Counted from the first letter of the stretch, positions 1 to 8,813 are shown. The stretch: 64,000 bases of DNA from JAWWPG01 sp963820035 (GCA_963820035.1 CAWFYK010000001.1:310001-374000); one strand, 5' to 3'. Translations and numbers: made by a program. The notes: generated from the sequence alone by a model not told the origin.

Positions 1-1
1 G

Positions 2-1405
2 ACGTCCCGGCTGACTCGCGAGCTCTCGGTGGCGGTGCCGCTGGTCTCGAGCGCGATGGACACCGTCACCGAAGCGCGGATGGCGATCGCGATGGCGCGG
101 CAGGGTGGCCTCGGCGTCCTGCACCGCAACCTGCCGATCGAGGAGCAGGCCGGCCAGGTCGACCTCGTCAAGCGCTCCGAGTCCGGCATGATCACCGACC
201 CCGTGACCGTCGGCCCGGACGCGACGATCGCCGACCTCGACGAGCTGTGTGGACGCTACCGCGTGTCGGGGCTGCCGGTGGTGGACGACGACGGCGTGCT
301 CCGCGGCATCATCACCAACCGCGACCTGCGGTTCGTGCCCACGGCCGCCTGGGGTGAGCGGCTGGTGCGCGACATCATGACCCCGATGCCACTCATCACG
401 GGTCCTGTCGGCATCACAGCTGACGACGCGGCCGCGCTGCTCGCCAAGCACAAGATCGAGAAGCTTCCGCTCGTCGACGACGCGGGGCATCTCACCGGCC
501 TGATCACCGTCAAGGACTTCGTGAAGTCCGAGCAGTTCCCGCATGCCACCAAGGACTCGTCCGGGCGGCTGCTGGTGGGCGCCGCTGTCGGCTACTTCGG
601 GGACGCCTGGAGTCGGGCGACCGCGGTGATCGAGGCAGGCGCCGACGTCCTCGTCGCCGACACGGCCCACGGCCACGTGCGGGTCATGCTCGACATGGTG
701 AAACGGCTCAAGACCGACCCCGCGACCCGTCACGTGCAGGTCATCGGCGGCAACGTGGCAACGCGTGAAGGCGCTCAGGCCTTCGTCGACGTCGGGGCCG
801 ACGCCGTGAAGGTGGGTGTCGGACCGGGGTCGATCTGCACCACGCGGATCGTCGCCGGCGTCGGGGCGCCGCAGGTCACGGCGATCTATGAAGCGGCCCT
901 CGCCTGCCGACCGGCGGGGGTGCCGGTCATCGGCGACGGCGGCTTGCAGTACTCCGGAGACATCGCCAAGGCCCTGGTCGCCGGCGCCGACACCGTGATG
1001 GTCGGGTCGCTCCTGGCCGGATGCGACGAGAGCCCGGGCGACCTCGTCTTCGTCAACGGCAAGCAGTACAAGACCTATCGGGGCATGGGATCGCTCGCCG
1101 CGATGTCCTCCCGCGGCCGTCAGTCGTTCTCGAAGGACCGTTACTTCCAGGCAGAGGTCACCAGCGACGACCAGCTCGTCCCCGAGGGGATCGAGGGCCA
1201 GGTGCCCTACCGTGGCCCGCTGTCGGCAGTGGCCCACCAGCTGGTCGGCGGTCTTCACCAGTCGATGTTCTACGTCGGAGCGCGAACCATCCCGGAGCTG
1301 CAGGAGCGCGGGCGGTTCGTGCGGATCACATCGGCCGGACTCAAGGAGAGCCACCCCCACGACATCCAGATGACCGTCGAGGCGCCGAACTACTCCGCAC
1401 GCTGA
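2..1405 (+). CDS. guaB: IMP dehydrogenase, 5' end cut by window
   Basis: Converts IMP to XMP with NAD+, the committed step to GMP. The frame is open from base 2, so the gene starts upstream; 467 residues are visible, against about 490-510 usual. Two CBS domains sit near residues 60-175. The catalytic loop GPGSICTTR has its cysteine codon at 836-838. The flap region (KYFQAEVTS-like, here RYFQAEVTSDD) is present. The closely related guaB3 follows 30 bp downstream, the usual actinobacterial order. The GTG at 29 is internal and is not the start, because the reading upstream (TSRLTRELSVAVPLVSSAMD) already matches the family. Confidence 0.97.
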   Translation, partial: TSRLTRELSVAVPLVSSAMDTVTEARMAIAMARQGGLGVLHRNLPIEEQAGQVDLVKRSESGMITDPVTVGPDATIADLDELCGRYRVSGLPVVDDDGVLRGIITNRDLRFVPTAAWGERLVRDIMTPMPLITGPVGITADDAAALLAKHKIEKLPLVDDAGHLTGLITVKDFVKSEQFPHATKDSSGRLLVGAAVGYFGDAWSRATAVIEAGADVLVADTAHGHVRVMLDMVKRLKTDPATRHVQVIGGNVATREGAQAFVDVGADAVKVGVGPGSICTTRIVAGVGAPQVTAIYEAALACRPAGVPVIGDGGLQYSGDIAKALVAGADTVMVGSLLAGCDESPGDLVFVNGKQYKTYRGMGSLAAMSSRGRQSFSKDRYFQAEVTSDDQLVPEGIEGQVPYRGPLSAVAHQLVGGLHQSMFYVGARTIPELQERGRFVRITSAGLKESHPHDIQMTVEAPNYSAR

Positions 1406-1435
1406 TCGTCGCGAACACCGACTCTTCGAGGACTC

Positions 1436-2539
1436 ATGGACACCGAAATCGGCAGTGCCAAGCGCGGTCGCCGCGCATACTCGTTCGACGACATCGCCAT
1501 CGTGCCGAGCCGTCGTACCCGCGACCCCGCCGAGGTCTCGGTCGCCTGGCAGATCGACGCTTACCGCTTCGAGATCCCGGTGGTGGCAGCTCCGATGGAC
1601 TCGGTGATGTCACCCGCGACGGTCGTCGCCTTCGGCAAGGCGGGCGGTCTCGGGGTGCTCGACCTCGAGGGGTTGTGGACGCGCTACGACGACCCCGAGC
1701 CGTTGCTCGACGAGGTGGCGGAACTGCGCGGCAACGAGGCCACGAAGCGGCTGCAGGAGATCTACGCCGAGCCGATCAAGCCCGACCTGATGGTCGAGCG
1801 GGTCAAGGACCTGCGCAGCTCCGGCGTCACCGTGGCGGGCGCTCTCTCACCTCAGCTCACCAAGGAGCACGCGCAGTCGGTGATCCGCGCGGGACTGGAC
1901 CTCTTCGTCATCCGCGGTACGACGGTCTCCGCCGAGCATGTCTCGGGCAAGGCCGAGCCGCTCAACCTCAAGCAGTTCATCTACGACCTCGACGTACCGG
2001 TGATCGTCGGTGGTTGTGCCACCCACCAGGCAGCCCTGCACCTGATGCGCACCGGAGCCGCCGGGGTCCTCGTCGGTTTCGGCGGCGGCGCAGCGCACAC
2101 GACCCGTACGGTGCTCGGCATCGCCGTGCCGATGGCCACCGCGGTCGCCGACGTCGCAGCAGCCCGGCGGGACTACCTCGACGAGTCCGGCGGCCGTTAC
2201 GTCCACGTGATCGCCGACGGCTCGATCGGGCGCAGTGGTGACGTCGCGAAGGCGATCGCCTGTGGCGCGGACGCCGTGATGATCGGGTCACCGTTGGCGC
2301 GGGCAGCGGAGGCTCCCGGGCGAGGCTTCCACTGGGGCGCCGAGGCCCGGCACTCGTTGCTGCCGCGCGGTGAACGGGTCGAGATCGGCACGGTCGGCAC
2401 TCTCGACGAGATCCTGCACGGACCGTCGTCCGTCTCCGACGGGACGATGAACATCGTCGGCGCGCTCAAGCGGTCGATGGCGACGACCGGCTACACCGAG
2501 CTCAAGGAGTTCCAGCGGGTCGAGGTCGTCCTGCAATGA
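1436..2539 (+). CDS. guaB3: GuaB3-family IMP dehydrogenase-related protein
   Basis: A 367-residue TIM-barrel protein of the GuaB3 family, without CBS domains. It opens MDTEIGSAKRGRRAYSFDD and carries IVPSRRTRDP and AAPMDSVMSP, typical of the family. At the place where GuaB has its SICTTR loop this protein reads AAHTTRTVLG, so the IMPDH catalytic cysteine is absent, as in mycobacterial GuaB3. It is therefore unlikely to be a normal IMPDH; its exact reaction in actinobacteria is not settled. The ATG start follows a GAGGA. Its stop overlaps the next start (ATGA). Confidence 0.93.
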   Translation: MDTEIGSAKRGRRAYSFDDIAIVPSRRTRDPAEVSVAWQIDAYRFEIPVVAAPMDSVMSPATVVAFGKAGGLGVLDLEGLWTRYDDPEPLLDEVAELRGNEATKRLQEIYAEPIKPDLMVERVKDLRSSGVTVAGALSPQLTKEHAQSVIRAGLDLFVIRGTTVSAEHVSGKAEPLNLKQFIYDLDVPVIVGGCATHQAALHLMRTGAAGVLVGFGGGAAHTTRTVLGIAVPMATAVADVAAARRDYLDESGGRYVHVIADGSIGRSGDVAKAIACGADAVMIGSPLARAAEAPGRGFHWGAEARHSLLPRGERVEIGTVGTLDEILHGPSSVSDGTMNIVGALKRSMATTGYTELKEFQRVEVVLQ

Positions 2540-3360
2540 CGTTGGGGCGACTGCGCGTGGCCGCCGTGCAGGCCGTCTCGCGAGCGGGCGACGTCGAGCA
2601 CAACGTGGCGGCAGCCGCCGACTGGGTGCGGCGCGCGGCTGACGACGGCGCCGCGCTCGTCGTCCTCCCGGAGCTGTTCCTGCCCGGCTACGAGCCGCAG
2701 ACCCTGCGCGACCGGCCGGACGACTGCGACGTCACGACCGAGGACGGACGCCTCGACCCGCTGCGGCGGGCCACCCGCGAGACCGGCGCCGCCGTGATGG
2801 TCGGCGCGGCTGTGCGGCAGGGCGACGGCCGCCGTACCCTGTCGATCGTGGCGGTCGACGCCGAGGGTCAGGCCACCGTCGCCTACTCGAAGCAGCACCT
2901 GTGGGACGAGGAGCGCGCGCTGTTCTCGGCAGGCTCGTCCGGCGCATCGGTCAGCCTGCGGGAGTGGCCGCTGGGGCTGGGGATCTGCTACGACGGGTGC
3001 TTCCCCGAGCACGCGCGCGCCGCCGCTGACGCCGGGGCGCTCGCCTATCTCTGCCCGTCGGCCTACGTCGTCGGCAGCGAGCACCGGCGGGACCTCTACT
3101 ACGCGGCTCGGGCGATCGACAACGGAGTCTATGTCGTGTTCGCCGGCCTGTCCGGAGCCTGCGGACCGTTGTCGTTCAGCGGCGGCACGGCGATCTACGA
3201 CCCGCAGGGGCGGGCCGTCGTCAGGGTAGACGGGGAGGAGGGGATCGCGGTGGCCGAGCTCGACCCCGAGGTGATCCTCGAGGCCCGCCGGATCAACCCC
3301 TACGACCGCGACCGACCGGCCAGCCTCGGCGGCCGGCTCTGGACCACCCTCCCCGGCTGA
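2536..3360 (+). CDS. Carbon-nitrogen hydrolase (nitrilase superfamily)
   Basis: A 274-residue amidase of the nitrilase superfamily. The Glu-Lys-Cys triad is visible: E in VVLPELFLPGY, K in YSKQHLWDEE and C in GLGICYDGCFPEHAR. Length fits a stand-alone CN-hydrolase domain. The start ATG overlaps the guaB3 stop, so the two are probably translated from one message. Substrate is not predictable from sequence. The stop lies 11 bp before a 22-bp tandem array (3372-3525). Confidence 0.9.
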   Translation: MTLGRLRVAAVQAVSRAGDVEHNVAAAADWVRRAADDGAALVVLPELFLPGYEPQTLRDRPDDCDVTTEDGRLDPLRRATRETGAAVMVGAAVRQGDGRRTLSIVAVDAEGQATVAYSKQHLWDEERALFSAGSSGASVSLREWPLGLGICYDGCFPEHARAAADAGALAYLCPSAYVVGSEHRRDLYYAARAIDNGVYVVFAGLSGACGPLSFSGGTAIYDPQGRAVVRVDGEEGIAVAELDPEVILEARRINPYDRDRPASLGGRLWTTLPG

Positions 3361-3371
3361 CCCTCCCCGCC

Positions 3372-3525
3372 GAGCCGTCAGGTTCTTACCGCCGAGCCGT
3401 CAGGTTCTTACGTTCGAGCCGTCAGGTTCTTACGTTCGAGCCGTCAGGTTCTTACGTTCGAGCCGTCAGGTTCTTACGTTCGAGCCGTCAGGTTCTTACG
3501 TTCGAGCCGTCAAGTTCTTCCGGCT
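3372..3525 (+). repeat. Family A 22-bp tandem array, copy 1
   Basis: Seven head-to-tail units of exactly 22 bp, starting at 3372, 3394, 3416, 3438, 3460, 3482 and 3504. The core is GAGCCGTCAGGTTCTTAC followed by four variable bases (CGCC in unit 1, GTTC in the middle units). The last unit is degenerate. It begins 11 bp after the stop of the C-N hydrolase, in sense orientation to that gene. There is no unique spacer between units. Confidence 0.97.
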
Positions 3526-3636
3526 TGGCTGCGTGCGTCGGCGGTCTGAGCCGATGTCGTGGTGGTTCGTCACCAGCACGAAGGGAGGGCGATGCGCGCG
3601 GGCCGCACGATTGGATGACGGCCGAATATCGGTTCG

Positions 3637-4539
3637 TCAGGCCCCCCTGAGCGCGCGGGCGAGTTGGTTGGTCCACGCCAGGAGGGCCTCGACAGTGAAC
3701 GAGTCCCGAGTCACGACGATCACGGTCCAACCGTTACTCCGAAGCCACTCACGTCGGAACTCGTCGGCCTCCCGACTCTCGGCCGACTCGTGAAACTCGC
3801 GGCCGTCGTACTCAACGGCGACCTTGCTCTTCGGGTAGGCCAAGTCGAGGCGGAACCGGTCGACGCAGCCGTCCTGCACCCAGTACTGCGCCTGGGGCGT
3901 AGGGAGACCGGCCTCGACTATCGCCATTCGAGTCCATGACTCGCCCGCTGACTCGGCGAGTTCGGTCGCTAAGGGCGTTAGTCGGCGCAGTTGGACGACA
4001 CCACGGCGACCCCGAAAGCGCGGAAGCTCGGCTTCGAGCTCTTCGCGCGTCACACCACAGATCCGCATGAAACCGTCGAGCGCGGCAAGGGCATCACGCG
4101 GACCGAGCAGACAGCCGAGGTCCAACGCGGTTCGCAGCGGAGTCGTCACCCGGACGGACTCCAGGACCGTCACATCCGTGGGCAGTAGGTCTCGCTCGCC
4201 GCCTCGGCAACCCCAGCGACGAGTCCGGGTGTTCTCGCGGATGACGACGGTTTCCAGGGGTGGCAGGATCTCGAGTTCGCGGTAGGCGAGGACGTCAACA
4301 CCGTAGAGCCACGCGGCGGTGCGATCGGAGAGAATCCCGAACGGGCGCATGACGAGCGAGGCGGCACGACAGCGATTCGTCAAGGTGTCAGGGAGGGAGG
4401 AGGGCTGGTAGACACCCTGGAGAACCCGACGTACCTGCCCATTGGTCACCAGGTCGGTCAACCGTCTGCGCGAGATGCCTCGTGCTTCGGCTTGGGCCCA
4501 CGTGAAAGGACGGTCGGGAATCTTCGGTGGCAGTAGCAC
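3637..4539 (-). CDS. DUF559 / AbiEi-like protein 1
   Basis: About 300 residues. The N-terminal part (FTWAQAEARGISRRRL, then RVLQGVYQP) resembles the winged-helix AbiEi-type antitoxin domain. The C-terminal part (VAVEYDGREFHESAESREAD, then WTVIVVTRDSF) is a DUF559/Vsr-like endonuclease fold. The frame stays open to 4926, but that reading translates tandem-array DNA and overlaps kynU. I place the start at the GTG at 4539, after an AAGAG and just before conserved residues. No toxin partner is adjacent. The gene lies between two family A arrays in opposite orientation. A second, diverged relative is at 49522-50544. Confidence 0.8.
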   Translation of the reverse strand: MLLPPKIPDRPFTWAQAEARGISRRRLTDLVTNGQVRRVLQGVYQPSSLPDTLTNRCRAASLVMRPFGILSDRTAAWLYGVDVLAYRELEILPPLETVVIRENTRTRRWGCRGGERDLLPTDVTVLESVRVTTPLRTALDLGCLLGPRDALAALDGFMRICGVTREELEAELPRFRGRRGVVQLRRLTPLATELAESAGESWTRMAIVEAGLPTPQAQYWVQDGCVDRFRLDLAYPKSKVAVEYDGREFHESAESREADEFRREWLRSNGWTVIVVTRDSFTVEALLAWTNQLARALRGA

Positions 4540-4670
4540 CCAGCCGACTCTTGTCGGATTCCCGTACGACGTGAAGGCGCACGTGTGGGTGCTGTGGATA
4601 GTTGGCCTGGTCGGCTGGCGTTGTGGGCAAGCAACGTGGGGCATCGTTCGGCTTCTGTCGACCGATAGTG

Positions 4671-4817
4671 CCGGTTCGGGGGAAGAACCTGACGGTTCGG
4701 CGGTAAGAACTTGACGGTTCGGGGGGAAGAACTTGACGGTTCGGCGGTAAGAACTTGACGGTTCGGGGGGAAGAACATGACGGTTCGGCGGTAAGAACTT
4801 GACGGCTCGACGGTAGG
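4671..4817 (-). repeat. Family A 22-bp tandem array, copy 2
   Basis: About 6.7 units of 22 bp, core GACGGTTCGGCGGTAAGAAC on the + strand, which is the reverse complement of array 1. Full units start at 4691, 4713, 4735, 4757, 4779 and 4801 (last one partial). Units alternate between a CGGTAAG form and a GGGGAAG form, so the array has a 44-bp higher-order period. It fills most of the space between the divergent DUF559 gene and kynU and ends 8 bp before the kynU start. Confidence 0.96.
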
Positions 4818-4819
4818 TT
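4814..4819 (+). promoter_or_regulatory. Likely -10 element of kynU
   Basis: TAGGTT, then six bases, then the GTG start at 4826: the leaderless actinobacterial pattern. The hexamer is inside the last, degenerate unit of the family A array, so the repeat supplies part of the promoter. No good -35 was found and no Shine-Dalgarno sequence precedes the start. Confidence 0.4.
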
Positions 4820-4825
4820 GCAACG

Positions 4826-6043
4826 GTGACTGCTGCCGTGACGCGCGAGGAGTGTCGAAGGCTCGACGACGCCGACCCGTTGGCGTCGTATCGGGACGAG
4901 TTCCTGTTGCCCGACCCGGCTCTCATCTACTTCGACGGGAACTCGCTCGGCCGGCTGCCCCGGGCGAGCGCCGAGCGGGTGCGCCAGGTCATGACGGACG
5001 AGTGGGGAGACCGGCTGATCCGGTCCTGGCAGGAGACGTGGATGGCGCTGCCGACCCGCATCGGTGACCTGATCGGGGTCGGCCTGCTCGGCGCGTCGCC
5101 GGGCGAGGTGGTGTTGGCCGACAACACCACAGTCTCGCTCTACAAGGCGATCAGTGCTGCGCTCGATGCGCAGCCCGAACGCCGCGGGATCGTCATCGAC
5201 CGGGACAACTTCCCGACCGATCGCTACGTCGTGGAGTCACTCGCCCGCCAGCGTGACCTCACGATCCACTGGATCGAGGAGGCTGGTCCGGATGGGATCA
5301 CCGCCGCCGCGCTCGCCGCCGCGCTCGACCCGTCCGTCGCGGTCGTCGTGCTCTCCCAGGTCGACTACCGCTCGGCCGCCCTCATCGACATGCCGGGTCT
5401 GACCGCCCTCGCGCACGAGGTCGGCGCGCTGGTGGTCTGGGACCTGTGCCACTCGGCCGGGTCCGTGCCCATCGACCTGCCGGCCGCGGATGTCGGCCTT
5501 GCGGTCGGCTGCACCTACAAGTACCTCAACGGCGGGCCTGGCTCACCCGCCTTCACCTACGTCTCGAAGGATCTCCAGGAGCGGCTCGCTCAGCCGATCT
5601 GGGGTTGGTGGAGCCGAGCGGACATGTTCGACATGGAACAGGGTTACCAACCGGTCGGTGGCATCCGTTCGTGGCTCACGGGCACCCCCGGCGTGCTGTC
5701 GATGGCGGCCCTCGAGCCCGGCGTCGAGATGATCGTGCGGGCAGGGATGATGCCGATCCGGGCCAAGTCCACCGCCCTGACGACTGTGGCGATTCGCCTG
5801 TACGACGAGTGGCTGGCTGACCGGGGCGTCGGGCTCGCCTCGCCGCGGGCTGCCGAACGGCGAGGTTCCCACGTGACGCTGACACATCCGCAGGCCAGAC
5901 GCCTGACGGCTGACCTGACCGAACGTGGCGTGGTCCCGGACTTTCGCCGACCAGACGGGATCCGGATCGGTCTCGCGCCGCTCACCACGCGCCACGTCGA
6001 CGTCTTCGACGGGTTGGCGGCGCTGCGGGACGCCCTCGACTGA
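4826..6043 (+). CDS. kynU: Kynureninase
   Basis: Cleaves kynurenine (or 3-hydroxykynurenine) to anthranilate (or 3-hydroxyanthranilate) plus alanine, using PLP. The 405-residue length is normal. Diagnostic stretches are YFDGNSLGRLP near the N-terminus, the phosphate/aspartate region VVWDLCHSAGSVPIDL and the PLP-lysine segment GCTYKYLNGGPGSPAF. No other kynurenine-pathway gene (dioxygenase, formamidase) is in the window, so the pathway is split in this genome. The start is a probably leaderless GTG right after a tandem array. Confidence 0.95.
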   Translation: MTAAVTREECRRLDDADPLASYRDEFLLPDPALIYFDGNSLGRLPRASAERVRQVMTDEWGDRLIRSWQETWMALPTRIGDLIGVGLLGASPGEVVLADNTTVSLYKAISAALDAQPERRGIVIDRDNFPTDRYVVESLARQRDLTIHWIEEAGPDGITAAALAAALDPSVAVVVLSQVDYRSAALIDMPGLTALAHEVGALVVWDLCHSAGSVPIDLPAADVGLAVGCTYKYLNGGPGSPAFTYVSKDLQERLAQPIWGWWSRADMFDMEQGYQPVGGIRSWLTGTPGVLSMAALEPGVEMIVRAGMMPIRAKSTALTTVAIRLYDEWLADRGVGLASPRAAERRGSHVTLTHPQARRLTADLTERGVVPDFRRPDGIRIGLAPLTTRHVDVFDGLAALRDALD

Positions 6044-6061
6044 GCCGGGCGCCCACCCGGC
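6044..6061 (+). terminator. Stem-loop after kynU
   Basis: GCCGGG, six-base loop, CCCGGC, starting at the base after the kynU stop. A short GC stem without a T tract, between convergent genes. Confidence 0.45.
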
Positions 6062-6129
6062 CACGGACACTTCGCTGGCGCGGTCTCGTGACTGCGTGAG
6101 GGTGACGCCGAGAGGGTAGAGCTCGGCCT

Positions 6130-8112
6130 TCAGAGTTCGCCGTCGTCCTCGCGAGCAGCATCGGGCTCGCCGTCGCCGCCCTCCCTGGCGTGGACCTGGT
6201 GGGACTCCACGTGAACGGCCGCTTCCTTCGCGGCACGAGGGATCGAGTTGGCAGCCTGGGTGGCCGGATCCGAGTCCCGGATCTCGCCCTCTTCGGGCTC
6301 GGGCGCGTCCTCGCTCGCCGCGTCCTCGATGACCATCTCCCGGGACACATGGTGGCCCGCGTGCCCGGCTTCGTGGTGCGGCTCGGGGCGGTCCTCGCCG
6401 GGTCCCCCGCGGCCCTGCTCAGGGTGTCCCTCGAGGCCGGAGCTTCCGGTGGCACGCGATGACGGGTAGTCGTCGTCCTCGTCGTCGGTCTCCACCTCGT
6501 GGATGTGGGTCCGGTGCTCGGTCGGGTCAACGCTGGGACGAACGTCGAGCTGTGGCGCCTCGGGGTTGCCCCAGAGCTCCATCAGCCGGTTGAGGTGGTC
6601 GTCCATCGTGGTGAGACTCATCGCGGACGCCCAGTAGTCGCCCGGCTGGAGCTCGCCCTCGGCGAGCTGGCGCCAGATTTCGATGAGCGCCTCCTTGTCG
6701 GACGCCTTGAAGACGAACGACGGGTTCTCACCGCCCAGCTCTTTGGCGCCGCCCCGATGTGAGGTGATGAGTGGGACCCCGTGCGCCACCATCTCGGTGG
6801 CGACCTGCGGCAGGTTGTCCTCCCACTGGACGGGGATCATGCCGACGTCGACACCATCGAGGATCGTCTCGAGCTGCTCGTGGGTGTAGCCGTCGAAGTG
6901 CACGATGTCGGCCATCTGGTCCGACAAGGCGATAAGCCGGTTCATGGTGTCGGGATCGGACGTCTTGGCGCCGAGCACCAGCCGGATCCGAGACTTCAGG
7001 TCGGACGGGCACGCCTCCAAGGTGTCGAGGAGGAAGTAGAAGCCCTTGTCGCGCCGCATGTAGCCGAGGTAGCAGATGGTGAGCTCGCCCTGCACCTGCA
7101 GCTCCTTGCGGAGCTCCGCCTTGGTGAACTGCTCGGCGGCCCGCGTGCCGGCATAGGCCACGGCCATCTTGCCGTGGTCGACGCCGTGTGCCTTCAGGAC
7201 GTCGAGCACCCGGTGGGACGTCGCGAGCACCAGGTCGACCTCGTTGTTGATCAGGTTGACCCCACGTTGGCGGCGGGAGACGAAGCGCGTCGACAGGCTG
7301 AGCGAGACCGGCTCCACCGGGTTGGTCGGCGTCTTCGCGATCTGGCCGACGGGACCCCTGCTCTGCTTGTTCTGTTGCAGGCGCTTACGACGGCGCATCA
7401 GCGCGGGCCCGAGCAACGGTGCCAGCAGCGGCCGGCTGACCCGCGAGTAACGGCCGTTGCGCAGCTGCCCGTAGATCCGGTAGGCGAGGGCGTAGCCCTT
7501 GGTGTTGGGGGTGATCTTCGAACGCCGCAGCACCCGGGAGACCTGGTGGGCTCTCAGGACCTCGTGAGGGTTGGGCAGGTTCGGGATGCAGTTAACGCAG
7601 TCGCGGCCCTTGTGGTAGTCGCTGCAGTGCACGCGCTCCTCTTTCCAGAGGTTCACCTGCGGGCAGACGATGTAGTAGTTGTGGGCGTAGAGAAGCACGC
7701 GAGTGTTGGGGAACCGCTCGTGGACGCGCAGGAACGTGAACGGGATGCCTTCGAGCGAGTCGAACTGGATGACGTCGAAGGGGCCGTGTTGCTCGAGGAA
7801 GTCGTGCCAGACGTCGAGCATCTCCCCCTCGTCGAACAGGTGGGCAGAGCCGAACGCGTGGTGGCCCGGGGCGATCACCGTGGAGTTGACGACGGTGTAG
7901 GACTTCACCCGGGAGCCGTGCATGTTGGTGGTGGGCTCGATCCGGATCCGGGGGTCGAGGAAGTCGTGCTCGAGACCCGAGGCCATCGTGTAGACCTCAT
8001 GGTCGCTGCTGTTCGCCAAGTGCTCGACGAGGTTCTTCTCGTAGATCCGGACGCCGCCGCCTCGGCTCTCGATGTCGTCGTACTGCACCCAGTTGTAGAG
8101 CAGGATCCTCAT
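6130..8112 (-). CDS. Glycosyltransferase family 4 protein with acidic tail
   Basis: A 660-residue GT-B glycosyltransferase. The N-terminal domain has GGGVRIYEKNLVEHL and a cysteine-rich insert around residues 150-177 (CSDYHKGRDCVNCIPN). The C-terminal Rossmann domain contains ICYLGYMRRDKGFYFLLD and the nucleotide-sugar region GMIPVQWEDNLPQVATEM. About 145 residues from 516 onward are low-complexity, rich in Asp, Glu, His and Gly, which is unusual for this family. It overlaps the preceding sulfotransferase gene by 4 bp. The acceptor is unknown; with a sulfotransferase, a sulfated surface glycan or glycolipid is a reasonable guess. Confidence 0.88.
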   Translation of the reverse strand: MRILLYNWVQYDDIESRGGGVRIYEKNLVEHLANSSDHEVYTMASGLEHDFLDPRIRIEPTTNMHGSRVKSYTVVNSTVIAPGHHAFGSAHLFDEGEMLDVWHDFLEQHGPFDVIQFDSLEGIPFTFLRVHERFPNTRVLLYAHNYYIVCPQVNLWKEERVHCSDYHKGRDCVNCIPNLPNPHEVLRAHQVSRVLRRSKITPNTKGYALAYRIYGQLRNGRYSRVSRPLLAPLLGPALMRRRKRLQQNKQSRGPVGQIAKTPTNPVEPVSLSLSTRFVSRRQRGVNLINNEVDLVLATSHRVLDVLKAHGVDHGKMAVAYAGTRAAEQFTKAELRKELQVQGELTICYLGYMRRDKGFYFLLDTLEACPSDLKSRIRLVLGAKTSDPDTMNRLIALSDQMADIVHFDGYTHEQLETILDGVDVGMIPVQWEDNLPQVATEMVAHGVPLITSHRGGAKELGGENPSFVFKASDKEALIEIWRQLAEGELQPGDYWASAMSLTTMDDHLNRLMELWGNPEAPQLDVRPSVDPTEHRTHIHEVETDDEDDDYPSSRATGSSGLEGHPEQGRGGPGEDRPEPHHEAGHAGHHVSREMVIEDAASEDAPEPEEGEIRDSDPATQAANSIPRAAKEAAVHVESHQVHAREGGDGEPDAAREDDGEL

Positions 8113-8813
8113 TGTCCACTCACCTGTTCCATGGTCAGTCCGGAATCGGGTAGGGCAGTCTGCGGGTCACCGGCCGAGGGGAAGTAGTCCTCGAAGTTCT
8201 TGTATCGACCAGGCTCGGTGTAGGCGATGATCTTGGCGCGGAGCTCGTCGTCCGGCCTGTCTGCATAGAGAAAGTCGGCCAGCTCGTCGATCAGCTCGCT
8301 GGTGTTGGTTGCGGCCTTCTCATTGCTCACGAGCAGGACCGGCCGCCGGGTCGCGAGCGCGAACCCGGTGTTGGCGTTCATGATCGCGCTCGTCTCGTGG
8401 AGCGACATGCGGCCGTTGCGCCGAATGAACTCGCCGTCCCACTGGGCCCGGCTGAGCGCAGTGGCCACCACGTCGCGGTAGACGACGACGAAGAAGGCGT
8501 TGCGGATCGACTTCGACAGGATGGGCAGGTACGACGACGCGGTGGGGTACTTCCAGCCCCACACGTCGTACTCCTGGTTCCGCCTCGCGATGGTGGCCTT
8601 CATCTGGCCGAGCGGCTTGTTGTGGAAGGACTTGTCCTCGTTGTTGCCTTCAGGGATGTCACCAAGATAGAGACCGAGAGCGCGAAGCACGCCCGCGACG
8701 AGGCTGGTCCCGCCACGCTCCACACCGAACGTCACATAGGTGCGCTGTGGCGTGGGTTCGGGGATCGCGTTGAGCAGGATGCTCGTCTTGTTGGTCGTAA
8801 CCGGCTGCGACAT
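8109..8813 (-). CDS. Sulfotransferase-family protein
   Basis: A 234-residue protein with an N-terminal phosphosulfate-binding loop, GVERGGTSLVAG, and a second conserved stretch, NAFFVVVYRDVVATALSRAQ, the usual place of the 3'-phosphate-binding Arg/Ser. It probably transfers sulfate from PAPS, but the family also includes non-catalytic members. It is the first gene of a two-gene unit with the glycosyltransferase (ATGA overlap). Only a weak Shine-Dalgarno sequence is visible. A strong inverted repeat lies 24 bp upstream. Confidence 0.8.
   Translation of the reverse strand: MSQPVTTNKTSILLNAIPEPTPQRTYVTFGVERGGTSLVAGVLRALGLYLGDIPEGNNEDKSFHNKPLGQMKATIARRNQEYDVWGWKYPTASSYLPILSKSIRNAFFVVVYRDVVATALSRAQWDGEFIRRNGRMSLHETSAIMNANTGFALATRRPVLLVSNEKAATNTSELIDELADFLYADRPDDELRAKIIAYTEPGRYKNFEDYFPSAGDPQTALPDSGLTMEQVSGQ

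Noticed and set aside
3372..3525. CRISPR-like direct repeats
   Set aside because: Units are contiguous with no unique spacers, and no cas genes are near; the same holds for the other arrays.
4540..4926. N-terminal extension of DUF559 protein 1 rich in FLPPNR and VLTAEPS
   Set aside because: It is the translation of the 22-bp family A array and overlaps the kynU start; no conserved residues lie there.
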